This document shows, in pieces, positions 14,916 through 24,221 of a stretch of DNA of 64,000 bases (within the stretch, counting starts at the first letter, position 1; every line of letters begins with the position of its first letter). The translations under genes and the position numbers were made by a program. Source of the DNA: JAJDOD01 sp050299835 (GTDB taxonomy: Bacteria > Pseudomonadota > Alphaproteobacteria > Rhodobacterales > Rhodobacteraceae); contig JBNKWP010000003.1 of NCBI GenBank assembly GCA_050299835.1, forward strand, positions 208,418 to 272,417, given 5' to 3'. The notes beneath the pieces were generated by a model. It did no database searches, had not been told where the DNA came from, and was given only the letters and a program-made list of their open reading frames with translations.

Positions 14916-17900
14916 ATGAGCTTCGCGGAACTGTCCGTCACCTCGAACTTCACCTTCCTCACCGGCGCCAGCCATGCGGAGGAATATATCGACCGCGCCG
15001 CGCTCCTCGGGATCGAGGCGCTTGCGATTGCAGATGAAAATTCGGTGGCCGGGATCGTGCGCGCCCATGCTCGCGTCCGCGAGATTGCCCGACAGGTGAA
15101 GGAACGCCGGACCTCCGAACTCATCGGCCCGCCCGCCCCCTGGGTCCCGAAGCCCGTTCCGGATGAACGCTATCCGGGCGGAAATGCATTTCACCTTTTC
15201 AGAAATACGCATGCTCCCGTCGCCGGTTTCGAGACGCGGGTTCAGCCCCCGCCCCTGCCCGATGACGACGCCTCCGCCGCGATCATGAACGTCCCCCGCC
15301 TGCTGCCCGCCGCGCGGATCGTGCTCGACACCGGCTTTTCCGTCACCACGCTTCCGAAGACCCGTAAGGGTTGGGGCAACCTCTGCCGCCTGATCTCGCG
15401 CGGGCGGCTCAGGACCGAGAAAGGGTCCTGCCTCCTCTCCCTCGACGACCTCCTCGAATTCGGCGGCGACATGGCGCTGCTGATCCACCCGCCACGGGCA
15501 AAAACGTCGAAGGGCGGCGCGGGCGAATGGCAAACACAGGCAGACCGGCTGACGCGCCGCTTTGCTGACGACTGTCACCTGATCCTCGCTCCGAAATATG
15601 ACGGGCAGGACGAGAGCCGCTTCGACTGGCTCGCCGGTCTGGCGAAAAGCCTGGGCATCCCCACAATCGCCAGCGCCACGCCCCTGATGCATCACGGCTC
15701 CCGTCGCAAGCTCGCCGACGTGCTGACCGCCATCCGCACCGGTGTAAAGGTCGGCGAACTCGGCCGCGCGGCCCTTGCCAATGCCGAACAGCGCCTGCGG
15801 TCGGAAGCCGAGATGCGCCGCCTGCTCGGCCGCCACGAAGACGCCGTCGACCGTGCCGCCGCGCTCGCCCGGACACTCTCCTTCCGGCTCGACGAGTTGC
15901 GCTACGAATACCCTTCCGAGATCGCGGAAAACGAAACGGCGGAAGAGCGCCTCAGGCGCCTCGCCTTCGAAGGCCTCCACTGGCGCTATCCCTCGGGCGC
16001 GCCCGAGAAGGTGAAGAAGCTGCTCGCCCATGAACTGACCCTGATCGCCAAGCTCAAATATGAGCCCTACTTTCTTACCGTCCGCGACGTGGTCGCCTTC
16101 GCCCAGGAACGCGGCATCCTCTGCCAGGGGCGCGGCTCGGCCGCCAATTCGGTGGTCTGCTACTGCCTTGGTGTGACCAGTGTCAGCCCGGAGGTCGGCA
16201 CCATGGTCTTTGAACGCTTCGTCTCCGAGGCCCGCGACGAGCCTCCGGACATCGACGTCGATTTCGAACACGAACGCCGCGAAGAGGTCATACAGCATAT
16301 CTATCAACGCTACGGCCGCCACCGCGCCGGGCTTTGCGCCACCGTGGTCCACTATCGCGGCAAACGCGCCATCCGGGAGGTCGGCCGCGCCATGGGGCTG
16401 ACCGAAGACACCATCGGCGCCATCTCCTCCCAGCTCTGGGGCTTCTTCGACACCTCCGGCATGGCCGAAAGCCAACTCCGCGAGATCGGGCTCGACCCGA
16501 CTGACAAGCGCCTTTCGATAACGCTGAAGCTGATCTTCGAAATCCAGGGCTTCCCGAGACACCTCTCCCAGCATGTCGGCGGCTTCGTCATCACCGAAGG
16601 TCGGCTCGACGAGCTTGTCCCCATCGAGAACGCCACGATGGAGGACCGCACCGTCATCTGCTGGGACAAGGACGACATCGACGCCCTCGGCATCCTCAAG
16701 GTCGATGTGCTGGCCTTGGGCATGCTCTCCTGCATCCGCAAGGCCTTCGACCTGATCCGCACGCACCACCGCACCGACTATACGCTGGCGACCCTCCCTC
16801 CCGAGGACCCACGGGTCTACGACATGCTCTGCAAGGCCGACTCCTTAGGCGTCTTCCAGGTCGAAAGCCGCGCCCAGATGAACTTTCTGCCGCGCATGAA
16901 GCCCCGCACCTTCTACGACCTTGTGATCGAGACCGCTATCATCCGCCCCGGCCCGATCCAGGGCGATATGGTGCATCCCTTCATCCGTCGCAGGAACGGA
17001 GAAGAAAAGGTAGAATTCCCCTCAGACGAGTTGGGCAAGGTGCTGGGCAAGACCCTTGGCGTGCCGCTCTTCCAGGAACAGGCCATGCAGATCGCCATCG
17101 TCGGCGCGGGCTTCACAGCGGAGGAGGCCGACCGGTTGAGACGCTCGCTGGCCACCTTCAAGAAACACGGGTCGGTCTCGGAATTCCGCAACCGCTTCCT
17201 GAGGGGCATGCGCGAAAACGGCTATGACGACGACTTCGCCGAGCGCTGCTTCGCCCAGATCGAAGGCTTCGGCTCCTACGGTTTCCCCGAAAGCCACGCC
17301 GCCAGTTTCGCGCTCCTCGTCTATGCGTCGAGCTGGCTCAAATGCCACCACCCCGGCATCTTCGCCTGTGCGCTCCTCAACTCCCAGCCCATGGGTTTCT
17401 ACGCCCCGGCCCAGATCGTCCGCGATGCCCGCGAGCACGGGGTCGAAATCCGCCCCCCCGACATCAACGCCTCCACCTGGGACAACATCATGGAACCCGA
17501 CGGGCATGGCGGCCTCGCACTTCGCCTCGGCTTCCGACAAATCAAGTCGATGCGTGAAGAAGAGGCGACCTGGATCGCCGCCGCACGCGGCAACGGCTAC
17601 CTCTCGGTTGAGGACGTCTGGCGCCGCGCCGGGATCGAGCCCCGCCTGCTGCGGGTACTGGCAGAAGCGGATGTCTTCTCCAGCCTCGACGTCACCCGCC
17701 GCGACGCGCTTTGGGCCGCCACCGCGCTCATGTCCGACAAGCCGCTGCCTCTCTTCGCCGCTGACCTCGACGGCGAGGGGATCGTGGAACCGGCAGCCCA
17801 TCTGCCGCAGATGACCGAAGGGGAACATGTGGTCGAAGACTACGTTGCCATGCGCCTGACGCTTCGCACCCACCCCATGGCCTTACTGCGCCACAAGCTG

Positions 17901-18011
17901 ACACCGGGCACCCCGCCCCTGATCAAGGCCGTCTCTCTTGGGACCGGGGCCGAGGGAGAGGGGGAAAAACACCTCACCGTCGCCTCCGGTCTCACGCGCA
18001 CCGATGTCTGA
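14916..18011 (+). CDS. dnaE2: Error-prone DNA polymerase DnaE2 (alpha subunit type), short at the C-terminus
   Basis: The 1031-residue C-family polymerase has an N-terminal PHP domain (SNFTFLTGASHAEEYIDRAA, ~10-29) and the polymerase catalytic motif PDIDVDFEHERR (~444-455). Palm/finger motifs include LCQGRGSAANSVVCY, FPRHLSQHVGGF, RPGPIQGDMVHP and SYGFPESHAASFALLVYASSW. DnaE2 makes the mutagenic gap-filling step of SOS repair, usually with ImuA and ImuB. Two oddities stand out. About 30-50 extra residues follow the PHP N-terminus (~75-115, proline-rich). The C-terminus stops soon after the LRTHPMALLRHKLTPG segment, so the OB-fold normally present is missing. No imuA/imuB lies upstream. Confidence 0.93.
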   Translation: MSFAELSVTSNFTFLTGASHAEEYIDRAALLGIEALAIADENSVAGIVRAHARVREIARQVKERRTSELIGPPAPWVPKPVPDERYPGGNAFHLFRNTHAPVAGFETRVQPPPLPDDDASAAIMNVPRLLPAARIVLDTGFSVTTLPKTRKGWGNLCRLISRGRLRTEKGSCLLSLDDLLEFGGDMALLIHPPRAKTSKGGAGEWQTQADRLTRRFADDCHLILAPKYDGQDESRFDWLAGLAKSLGIPTIASATPLMHHGSRRKLADVLTAIRTGVKVGELGRAALANAEQRLRSEAEMRRLLGRHEDAVDRAAALARTLSFRLDELRYEYPSEIAENETAEERLRRLAFEGLHWRYPSGAPEKVKKLLAHELTLIAKLKYEPYFLTVRDVVAFAQERGILCQGRGSAANSVVCYCLGVTSVSPEVGTMVFERFVSEARDEPPDIDVDFEHERREEVIQHIYQRYGRHRAGLCATVVHYRGKRAIREVGRAMGLTEDTIGAISSQLWGFFDTSGMAESQLREIGLDPTDKRLSITLKLIFEIQGFPRHLSQHVGGFVITEGRLDELVPIENATMEDRTVICWDKDDIDALGILKVDVLALGMLSCIRKAFDLIRTHHRTDYTLATLPPEDPRVYDMLCKADSLGVFQVESRAQMNFLPRMKPRTFYDLVIETAIIRPGPIQGDMVHPFIRRRNGEEKVEFPSDELGKVLGKTLGVPLFQEQAMQIAIVGAGFTAEEADRLRRSLATFKKHGSVSEFRNRFLRGMRENGYDDDFAERCFAQIEGFGSYGFPESHAASFALLVYASSWLKCHHPGIFACALLNSQPMGFYAPAQIVRDAREHGVEIRPPDINASTWDNIMEPDGHGGLALRLGFRQIKSMREEEATWIAAARGNGYLSVEDVWRRAGIEPRLLRVLAEADVFSSLDVTRRDALWAATALMSDKPLPLFAADLDGEGIVEPAAHLPQMTEGEHVVEDYVAMRLTLRTHPMALLRHKLTPGTPPLIKAVSLGTGAEGEGEKHLTVASGLTRTDV

Positions 18012-18116
18012 GGCGTGGGGGACGAAATTGCGAAACGCGGCGGACGTGAAACTTGACCCAGCGCAAGGAGATCCCCAAGTCTGTTCTCTAAGGTCCGGCG
18101 TGAAAGGAGCAAACGC

Positions 18117-18431
18117 ATGCTCGATATCTCGAATGCGAAGATTGTCCGCGTGATCTTTCTGGCCCGCGAATACGGCCCCGACAGCAAGCATCTCAGCGAA
18201 TATATCTCGGGCCTGAACTACGACGAAAAGTCCAGTCTCGTCGCGCTGATGTGGGTCGGGCGGGACAGTTACCCGCCCGAGGATCTGGCCAAGGCCAAGG
18301 CTGATGCCGAAGCGGAGGCCAGCGCGCCGACGGAAATGTATCTCTCCGGGATCCCCGACCTGCCGGAATATCTGGAAAACGGTCTGGAGCTTCTGGGCAT
18401 CGACGTCACGGAAGCTGAAGACCGGATGTAG
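18117..18431 (+). CDS. DUF3775 domain protein
   Basis: The 104-residue acidic protein matches DUF3775: VRVIFLAREYG near the N-terminus, LNYDEKSSLVALMWVGR in the middle and YLSGIPDLPEYLENGLELLG at the C-terminus. Function unknown. AAAGGAGC lies 8 nt before the ATG. It follows the truncated dnaE2 by 105 bp and could belong to the same transcript, though nothing ties the functions. No membrane or signal sequence. Confidence 0.8.
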   Translation: MLDISNAKIVRVIFLAREYGPDSKHLSEYISGLNYDEKSSLVALMWVGRDSYPPEDLAKAKADAEAEASAPTEMYLSGIPDLPEYLENGLELLGIDVTEAEDRM

Positions 18432-18489
18432 ACCGGCCAAAGATGCGGAATGCCACCGGATATGCTAGTATGCATTTGGGAGGACCAAC

Positions 18490-18672
18490 ATGACCAGACA
18501 CGTTCTCGATCAGCAAAAAACACGCGACCCGGCCCGCAAGAGCCAGGAATTCGCGCGTATCGACGCCGACGTTATGCCGCGTCCGCAGACGCAGGAGCTG
18601 CAGAAACGACCTCGCAAGGCAACCCAGGCGAGCCGTCTCAAGGCTTTCACGGATATCGAACGCGCCCAATAG
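18490..18672 (+). CDS. Small basic hypothetical protein, 60 residues
   Basis: The frame has a strong ribosome-binding site (GGGAGGACC, 5 nt before ATG) and gives a basic, Gln/Arg/Lys-rich and probably disordered product. No family recognised. It lies 58 bp downstream of the DUF3775 gene on the same strand. Support is the ribosome-binding site and spacing only. Confidence 0.5.
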   Translation: MTRHVLDQQKTRDPARKSQEFARIDADVMPRPQTQELQKRPRKATQASRLKAFTDIERAQ

Positions 18673-18785
18673 CTGCGTACCGATCTTGGTGCCCGGCGCG
18701 ATCCGCCGGGCGCGGCGTCAGCAGCCTGTCAGCAGACAGCGCACACGGCCTTACCCCGGGCCGGGACCTCGGCTAGGGTCCGCCC

Positions 18786-19358
18786 ATGCCAGAGCCCATC
18801 GACGATAAACCTCGCTGTTTCGGATCGCATACAGAACTTTACGCCCACTACCACGACACCGAATGGGGGGTGCCTGTCCACGACGACCACGACCTCTTCG
18901 AGATGCTGATCCTCGAAGGGGCTCACGCCGGTCTGTCCTGGGAAACCATTCTGAACAAGCGCGAAGGTTACCGCGACGTCTTCCACAATTTCGACGTCGC
19001 GCGTGTCGCCGCCATGACCGATGACGAACTGGCGGACGCCCTGCAAAACCCCGCCATCGTGCGCCACCGCCAGAAAGTGCCGGGCACCCGCACGAATGCC
19101 CGGATCTTCATCGACATGCAGAGGGAATATGGCAGTTTCTCCGACTGGCTCTGGGGCCATGTGGACGGGGAACCCATCCGCAACCACTGGAAGACAAAGG
19201 CCGATATTCCTGCGGTCACTCCGCTGGCTCAGACGATCTCGAAAGACCTGAAGAAACGCGGAATGAGCTTCGTCGGTCCCACGATCATCTACGCCTACCT
19301 GCAGGCCGTGGGTGTGGTGAATGACCACTATCAGGGGTGCTGGCGTTACGAACCCTGA
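18786..19358 (+). CDS. tag: DNA-3-methyladenine glycosylase I
   Basis: The 190-residue enzyme excises 3-methyladenine from alkylated DNA. The HhH-GPD-like Tag fold is clear from RCFGSHTELYAHYHDTEWG (Trp/His for base recognition), GAHAGLSWETILNKREGYR and MSFVGPTIIYAYLQAVGVVNDH. The zinc-site pattern of E. coli Tag (Cys near the N-terminus, two His and Cys near the C-terminus) is matched by C at RCF, the C-terminal VNDHYQGC and nearby His. Its 3' end overlaps the convergent XRE gene by 13 nt. Confidence 0.95.
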   Translation: MPEPIDDKPRCFGSHTELYAHYHDTEWGVPVHDDHDLFEMLILEGAHAGLSWETILNKREGYRDVFHNFDVARVAAMTDDELADALQNPAIVRHRQKVPGTRTNARIFIDMQREYGSFSDWLWGHVDGEPIRNHWKTKADIPAVTPLAQTISKDLKKRGMSFVGPTIIYAYLQAVGVVNDHYQGCWRYEP

Positions 19359-20122
19359 ACGCCGAACATCGCCCGCAAAACCGCGTCCGTCTCCGCGTCC
19401 ATCGGCACCATCAACTCGATCTCGAACCCTTCGACCAATGCGTCATGCACAGTGGCGAGCTTGCCCAAGAGCGAAGACGTCCTGAGCCGCACGCCATTCG
19501 GCAGCACCCATTCAATCGGCACGAAGATCGGGATCTCTTCCTCCCCCAACCGCGCCCACATGTCGTCGAACACGCCCTGTTCCCGCACGTCCCGAAGCAC
19601 CCCCCGCAGGAAAGATGAACGTGCCGCCCCCGCCTGCAACCGGAAATACACCGCGGCGCTGGCAAGCTCCCAGTTGCCGACCAGGGCGCGGAACCGCTCG
19701 GACAGGAACAACCGGAACAAGTTCCGCTCCGTCCCATCGGTCAACGCGGCCAACATGGTCTCCGCTGGCGCGTTGGTACGAAGCAGGTTCCACTCTTCAT
19801 CCAGAACGAAGGCGGGGAAGTGCCAATTCGACAGGACATGGGTCTCGATCATGTCGAGAGCAGCGGAGACCTCGAGCGAAGAAAAGGAGCGGGTCTTGTA
19901 CGGATTTTTCATCCCTGACGCCTCGAACAGCGCCGCCCGCTGCCCTGCGTTCAGGTTCAGATCGGTCGCCAGCCGTCGCACCATCTCGGCACTGGGCGAC
20001 GAACGGCCCGTTTCAAGAAAGGAAATATATCGTTGCGTCGAACCAACGGCCCCCGCCAAATCGCTCTGCGCCATACCCAGTTCGGCACGAAGGTGTTTCA
20101 GGGCTTGTCCAAATGCACTCAT
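19346..20122 (-). CDS. XRE-family regulator with MmyB-like ligand-binding domain
   Basis: The 258-residue protein has an N-terminal HTH (residues ~5-65; GMAQSDLAGAVGSTQRYISFLETGRSSPS). A PAS-like MmyB domain follows, with the family motif NWHFPAFVLDEEWNLLRTNAPAE and NLFRLFLSERFRALVGNW. ATG at 20122 is preferred to the in-frame ATG six bases earlier because GGGAGGG is then 7-9 nt upstream. Members control nearby oxidoreductase or detoxification genes in response to a small ligand. Here the divergent neighbour is a MAPEG protein, and a palindrome lies between them. Confidence 0.88.
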   Translation of the reverse strand: MSAFGQALKHLRAELGMAQSDLAGAVGSTQRYISFLETGRSSPSAEMVRRLATDLNLNAGQRAALFEASGMKNPYKTRSFSSLEVSAALDMIETHVLSNWHFPAFVLDEEWNLLRTNAPAETMLAALTDGTERNLFRLFLSERFRALVGNWELASAAVYFRLQAGAARSSFLRGVLRDVREQGVFDDMWARLGEEEIPIFVPIEWVLPNGVRLRTSSLLGKLATVHDALVEGFEIELMVPMDAETDAVLRAMFGVQGS

Positions 20123-20137
20123 CGCCATTCCCTCCCA

Positions 20138-20156
20138 GGGAATTGATTTAATTCCC
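20138..20156. promoter_or_regulatory. Palindromic operator candidate
   Basis: GGGAATT-GATTT-AATTCCC is a perfect 7-bp inverted repeat, 16 bp from the XRE/MmyB start and ~32 bp from the MAPEG start. It fits autorepression and divergent control by the XRE protein. Confidence 0.65.
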
Positions 20157-20187
20157 AGTACGCCATAGCCCGATTGTGAAATCAATC

Positions 20188-20580
20188 ATGGAGATGGAAA
20201 TGGTTTTCTGGATACTCGCCTCGCTCGTCGTCTATCTGGCGTCGGTTTTCCTGCCGGCGGTGCTGTACCTTCCGACCGAGGGGTTGAGAAACCATCTCGG
20301 AGGACGTGACAATCAGCCTCCACGACCCGTCGTGGCCGAACGGGCGCGGAAAGCGCATGAAAACATGAAGGAAAACATGCTGATCTTCCTTCCGCTCGCG
20401 CTGCTGTCTCTGATCGTCGACGGCTCCGATATGGGTCTCGCGCAGAACGGAGCGATGCTTTTCGTCCTGGCCCGCATCGCCTATCCGATCGGCTATATGA
20501 TCGCGATCCCCGGCCCGCGCAGCCTGTCCTATTTCGTCGGACAGGCAGGTTGTCTGATGATCGCGCTGGCGATTATCTGA
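20188..20580 (+). CDS. MAPEG-family membrane protein
   Basis: About 130 residues with four hydrophobic segments (FWILASLVVYLASVFLP, LIFLPLALLSLIV, NGAMLFVLARIAYPIGYMIA, LSYFVGQAGCLMIALAII). The MAPEG hallmark is the polar loop ERARKAHENMKENMLIF. MAPEG proteins handle glutathione or eicosanoid-like lipophilic substrates; bacterial roles are mostly unknown. The start is uncertain: ATG at 20188, 20194 and 20200 are in frame and GGAG best serves the last. It is divergent from the XRE/MmyB regulator, which probably controls it. Confidence 0.85.
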   Translation: MEMEMVFWILASLVVYLASVFLPAVLYLPTEGLRNHLGGRDNQPPRPVVAERARKAHENMKENMLIFLPLALLSLIVDGSDMGLAQNGAMLFVLARIAYPIGYMIAIPGPRSLSYFVGQAGCLMIALAII

Positions 20581-21832
20581 GCCGACGCAGAATCTCATAG
20601 CTGGCATAGCCATCCGGCACCATGCCCTGCGTCGATTGGAACCGCCGGATGGCCTGGATCGTATTCGGCCCGATGATCCCGTCCACGCCGTCTGTGTTGA
20701 AGCCCTGCGCGGTCAGAAGGCGCTGCATTTCCTGCTTTTCGACAAAGCGCAGATTCCGGTCGTCCCGCGGCCAACTTGCCTGAAACGGACCTGCACCACC
20801 AATCCGGTCTGACAGATGACCCACACCGATCACATAGGCGTCGGCCGTGTTATAGCGCTCGATGACGTGGAAATTGTTGAAGATCATGAAGGCCGCACCC
20901 TGCGCACCAGCGGGCAGCAGGATCGAGGCTTCTCCGTGATTTGGCACTTTGCCCCCACGGGTATCCCTTACGCCCATCGCCGCCCATTGGTCGGGGCTCT
21001 TTTTCACCCGTTCTCCGCTCTGGGTATAGTCGAAATCGCGCGGCAACACGACCTCCACACCCCAGGGCTGACCTTTCTGCCAGCCGAATTTCTTCAGATA
21101 CGCCGCAGTCGAGGCCAGCGCATCGGTCGGGTCGTCCGACCAGATATCGCGCTTGCCATCACCGCGAAAATCGACGGCGTAGGAAAGGTACGATGACGGG
21201 ATGAATTGGGTGTGTCCCATGGCCCCCGCCCAGCTTCCGGTCATGCGCGACGGGTGAACATCTCCCGCCTGGATGATCTCCAGTGCCGCGACCAATTGAC
21301 CTTCGAAGAATCGGCCGCGCCGCCCGTCGAATGCCAGCGTTGCCAGCGACTCAACGATATTCTCGCTGCCCCGGAATGTCCCATAGGCACTTTCCAGTCC
21401 CCAGATCGCGGCGACCACCTCGGCCTCAACGCCATAACGAGCCTCGATCTCGCCCAGCAGATCCCGATGCTTCGCCAACGCCTCCCGCCCGTTCCGCACC
21501 CGTGTCTCAGATGCCGCGCTGTCCAGATAATCCCAGATCTGCTTGGTGAACTCGGACTGGTTGCGATCCCGCTCGATCACATCCGCATTGTAACGAATGC
21601 CCTGAAAAGCCGCGTCGAATACGCTGTCCCGGATCCCTGCTTCCCGCGCCCGTCCCCGAAACCCGTCTATCCAGCGTTGAAATGCGATGTTGGAGGTCGA
21701 TTGCACCAGCATGGCACTCTCCTGCTTGACCATCTTCGCGGGGCGTTGCTTGGGCGGTATGCTTTGCTCCGGCGCGGCAAGGGCGAAACCGGACAGACAC
21801 AGGCAAAGCGCTGCACTGTAGACGACACGCAT
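20573..21832 (-). CDS. Lytic murein transglycosylase (MltB/SLT_2 type) with peptidoglycan-binding domain
   Basis: The 419-residue protein has a signal peptide (~1-19). The transglycosylase domain carries catalytic Glu147 (IWGLESAYGTFRG) and the family segments GSWAGAMGHTQFIPSSYL and LASTAAYLKKFGW. A C-terminal PG_binding_1 domain (~358-418; LLTAQGFNTDGVDGIIGPNTIQAIRRFQ) follows. It cleaves murein glycan strands to 1,6-anhydro products in the periplasm. No lipobox Cys is seen at the cleavage site, so it should be soluble. The 3' end overlaps the convergent MAPEG gene by 8 nt. Confidence 0.94.
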   Translation of the reverse strand: MRVVYSAALCLCLSGFALAAPEQSIPPKQRPAKMVKQESAMLVQSTSNIAFQRWIDGFRGRAREAGIRDSVFDAAFQGIRYNADVIERDRNQSEFTKQIWDYLDSAASETRVRNGREALAKHRDLLGEIEARYGVEAEVVAAIWGLESAYGTFRGSENIVESLATLAFDGRRGRFFEGQLVAALEIIQAGDVHPSRMTGSWAGAMGHTQFIPSSYLSYAVDFRGDGKRDIWSDDPTDALASTAAYLKKFGWQKGQPWGVEVVLPRDFDYTQSGERVKKSPDQWAAMGVRDTRGGKVPNHGEASILLPAGAQGAAFMIFNNFHVIERYNTADAYVIGVGHLSDRIGGAGPFQASWPRDDRNLRFVEKQEMQRLLTAQGFNTDGVDGIIGPNTIQAIRRFQSTQGMVPDGYASYEILRRLR

Positions 21833-21922
21833 GAAATGGACCTGCTCTTTGTTTTTCCAAAGCCTAGCCGGATTCGTTCCGTGCGAGAAGTGGCCAGTCC
21901 GAGGTCGGCAAAGCCACGCTTC

Positions 21923-24175
21923 TCAGCGTTTGCGGGCAACCTTCTTTTTCGCCTTGGCCGCCTTTTTTTTCGAGCGCACAAGCTTGCGCTTCGGACCGCC
22001 CCGGCGCGCCTTTGACGGCCCGCGCGGCAATGTTGCGCCGTCCAGTTCCAGCAATTCCAGCATCAATCCGCCGGTCACCGGGACCGCTTCGGTCAGACGC
22101 ACAAGCACGCGCTGGCCGATGCCGATGGTCGTGCCTGTATCCGAACCGGTCAGCGTCTGTTCGTCCCTGTCATAGTGGAAATACTCGCGCCCGATCTCCC
22201 GGATCGGCAACAGCCCGTCGGCCCCGGTTTCATCGAGCCGGACGAAAGCTCCGAACCGTTGAACGCCCGAGATTCGACCTGCCAGTTCCGTACCCACGCG
22301 ATCTGACAAATAGGCCGCGAGATACCGGTCCGTGGTATCCCGCTCCGCCTCCATCGACCGCCGCTCGGTCATGGAGATCTGCTCACCCGTGCTGGCCAGT
22401 CGCTCGATTTCCTCCACCGTCAGCCCGTCATCGCCCCAGCCATGCGCGGCAATCAAGGCGCGGTGAACGACAAGATCCGAATAGCGGCGGATGGGCGAGG
22501 TGAAGTGAGCATAGGCTTTCAGGGCCAGTCCGAAATGTCCGAAATTCTGTGGCCCGTAATAAGCCTGGGTCATCGACCGCAATACCGCGATGTTCACCGC
22601 TTCCTGATAGTCGGTGTCCTCGGCCTGATGCAGCAATCGATTGAGCTGTGACGTCTTCAGCACCTGCCCCTTGGCAAGTGTCAGACCCGCAGATTCTGCC
22701 GTCTCGCGCAGACCGTCCAGCTTTTCGGGACTGGGTTCTTCATGCACCCGGAACAATAGCGGCGACTTCTTCGCGATCAGCGTTTCCGCAGCCGCGACAT
22801 TGGCCAGCACCATGAACTCCTCGATCAGCCGGTGAGCATCCAGCCGCTCGCGGAACGCCACCGACCGCACGCGCCCCTTGTCATCCAGAACAATCTTCCG
22901 TTCCGGCAGATCGAGGTCGAGAGGTTCGCGCCGGTTCCGGGCTTTCGTCAGCGCCGCGTAGGCGGCGTAAAGCGGCTTCAGCACCAACTCCAGAAGTGGT
23001 TCCGTCTTCTCATTCGCTACCCCGTCGATGGCAGCCTGCACTTCCTCATAGTTGAGCGAGGCCGGCGATTTCATCAAACCGCGCAGGAACCTGTGCCCCA
23101 GCATTTCGCCCGACTTGTCGATGACAATGCGCGCGACCACACAGGCGCGCGGCACACCCTCGTGCAGCGAACACAGGTCGCCCGAGAGCCGATCGGGCAA
23201 CATCGGCACGACCCTATCCGGGAAATAGGTGGAGTTGCCCCGTTCCCACGCCTCACGATCCAACGCCGATCCGGGGGTCACGTAATGGGCGACATCCGCG
23301 ATGGCGACCCAAAGGATGAAGCCGCCTTCGTTCTTCTTGTCCGGGTCCGGCTCGGCAAAGATCGCATCATCGTGGTCGCGCGCGTCCGACGGGTCGATGG
23401 TGACAAGCGGCATCTCAGTGAGATCCTCCCGCCCCTCCGGCCCGGCAGGTGTCATCGCATCCGCCTGGGCAATCACCTCGTCGGGAAAGTCGTCGCGCAG
23501 CCCATGCTGGTGGATGGCGATGAGCGAAACCGCCTTCGGCTGAGACGGATCTCCAAGCCGTGTCACGATCCGGGCGCGGGGAAGCCCCATGCTGTCCTTC
23601 GGACCGGCCTGCTCGGCCTCGACCAGTTCTCCGTCCTTGGCACCGTGCGTGGCATCGGCCGTAACGCGCCATTCGCGCGAGACACCCTTGTCGACCGGCA
23701 CGATACGCCCGCCCTCGGTCGCCTTGCGAAACACGCCGAGGACCTTTCTCGGATTAGTCCCGATGCGCCGGATCAACCGGCCCTCATATTGGTGATCTTC
23801 GCCTTTGACCGCCTGCATCCGCGCCAGAATGCGGTCGCCTGCTCCCAAGGCAGGATCGGCGGCGCGAAGGACAAGGATCACCTTCGGCTCCGGTCCCTCT
23901 CCCTGCCATTCCAGCGGCTTGGCATAAAGATCGCCGTCCTCGGACGGCGCGCTGACCTGCAAAACTGAAACAGGCGGCAACTTGTCGGGATCGCGATAAG
24001 TCTTGCGGCGCTTCTCAAGATGGCCGTCTTCCTCAAGCTCCTTAAGAATGCGTTTCAGATCGATCCGATCCGCCCCCTTGATCCCGAACGCCTTGGCGAT
24101 GTCACGCTTGGCGGTCAGGGCCGGGTTTTCGGCGATCCAGTCGAGAATGTCCTGTTTCGAGGGGAGTTTGGTCAT
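21923..24175 (-). CDS. rnr: Ribonuclease R
   Basis: The 750-residue exoribonuclease of the RNB family has an N-terminal winged helix (~1-60), cold-shock domains and the RNB catalytic core with TIDPSDARDHDDAIFAE (four Asp, Mg-binding) and HFTSPIRRYSDLVVHR. An S1 domain and a Lys/Arg-rich tail (SKARRGGPKRKLVRSKKKAAKAKKK) follow, as expected for RNase R rather than RNase II. It degrades structured RNA 3' to 5'. It is preceded upstream by the DUF2064 glycosyltransferase-like gene end, 46 bp away, on the same strand. Confidence 0.96.
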   Translation of the reverse strand: MTKLPSKQDILDWIAENPALTAKRDIAKAFGIKGADRIDLKRILKELEEDGHLEKRRKTYRDPDKLPPVSVLQVSAPSEDGDLYAKPLEWQGEGPEPKVILVLRAADPALGAGDRILARMQAVKGEDHQYEGRLIRRIGTNPRKVLGVFRKATEGGRIVPVDKGVSREWRVTADATHGAKDGELVEAEQAGPKDSMGLPRARIVTRLGDPSQPKAVSLIAIHQHGLRDDFPDEVIAQADAMTPAGPEGREDLTEMPLVTIDPSDARDHDDAIFAEPDPDKKNEGGFILWVAIADVAHYVTPGSALDREAWERGNSTYFPDRVVPMLPDRLSGDLCSLHEGVPRACVVARIVIDKSGEMLGHRFLRGLMKSPASLNYEEVQAAIDGVANEKTEPLLELVLKPLYAAYAALTKARNRREPLDLDLPERKIVLDDKGRVRSVAFRERLDAHRLIEEFMVLANVAAAETLIAKKSPLLFRVHEEPSPEKLDGLRETAESAGLTLAKGQVLKTSQLNRLLHQAEDTDYQEAVNIAVLRSMTQAYYGPQNFGHFGLALKAYAHFTSPIRRYSDLVVHRALIAAHGWGDDGLTVEEIERLASTGEQISMTERRSMEAERDTTDRYLAAYLSDRVGTELAGRISGVQRFGAFVRLDETGADGLLPIREIGREYFHYDRDEQTLTGSDTGTTIGIGQRVLVRLTEAVPVTGGLMLELLELDGATLPRGPSKARRGGPKRKLVRSKKKAAKAKKKVARKR

Positions 24176-24221
24176 GTTTTCGCGGTATCATGCTGCGGAT
24201 ACGAGGTCACGTGACATCTGA

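Noticed and set aside
14859..16769. A 636-codon open frame on the minus strand
   Set aside because: It lies entirely antisense to dnaE2, whose catalytic motifs are unmistakable; long antisense frames are common at this GC content.
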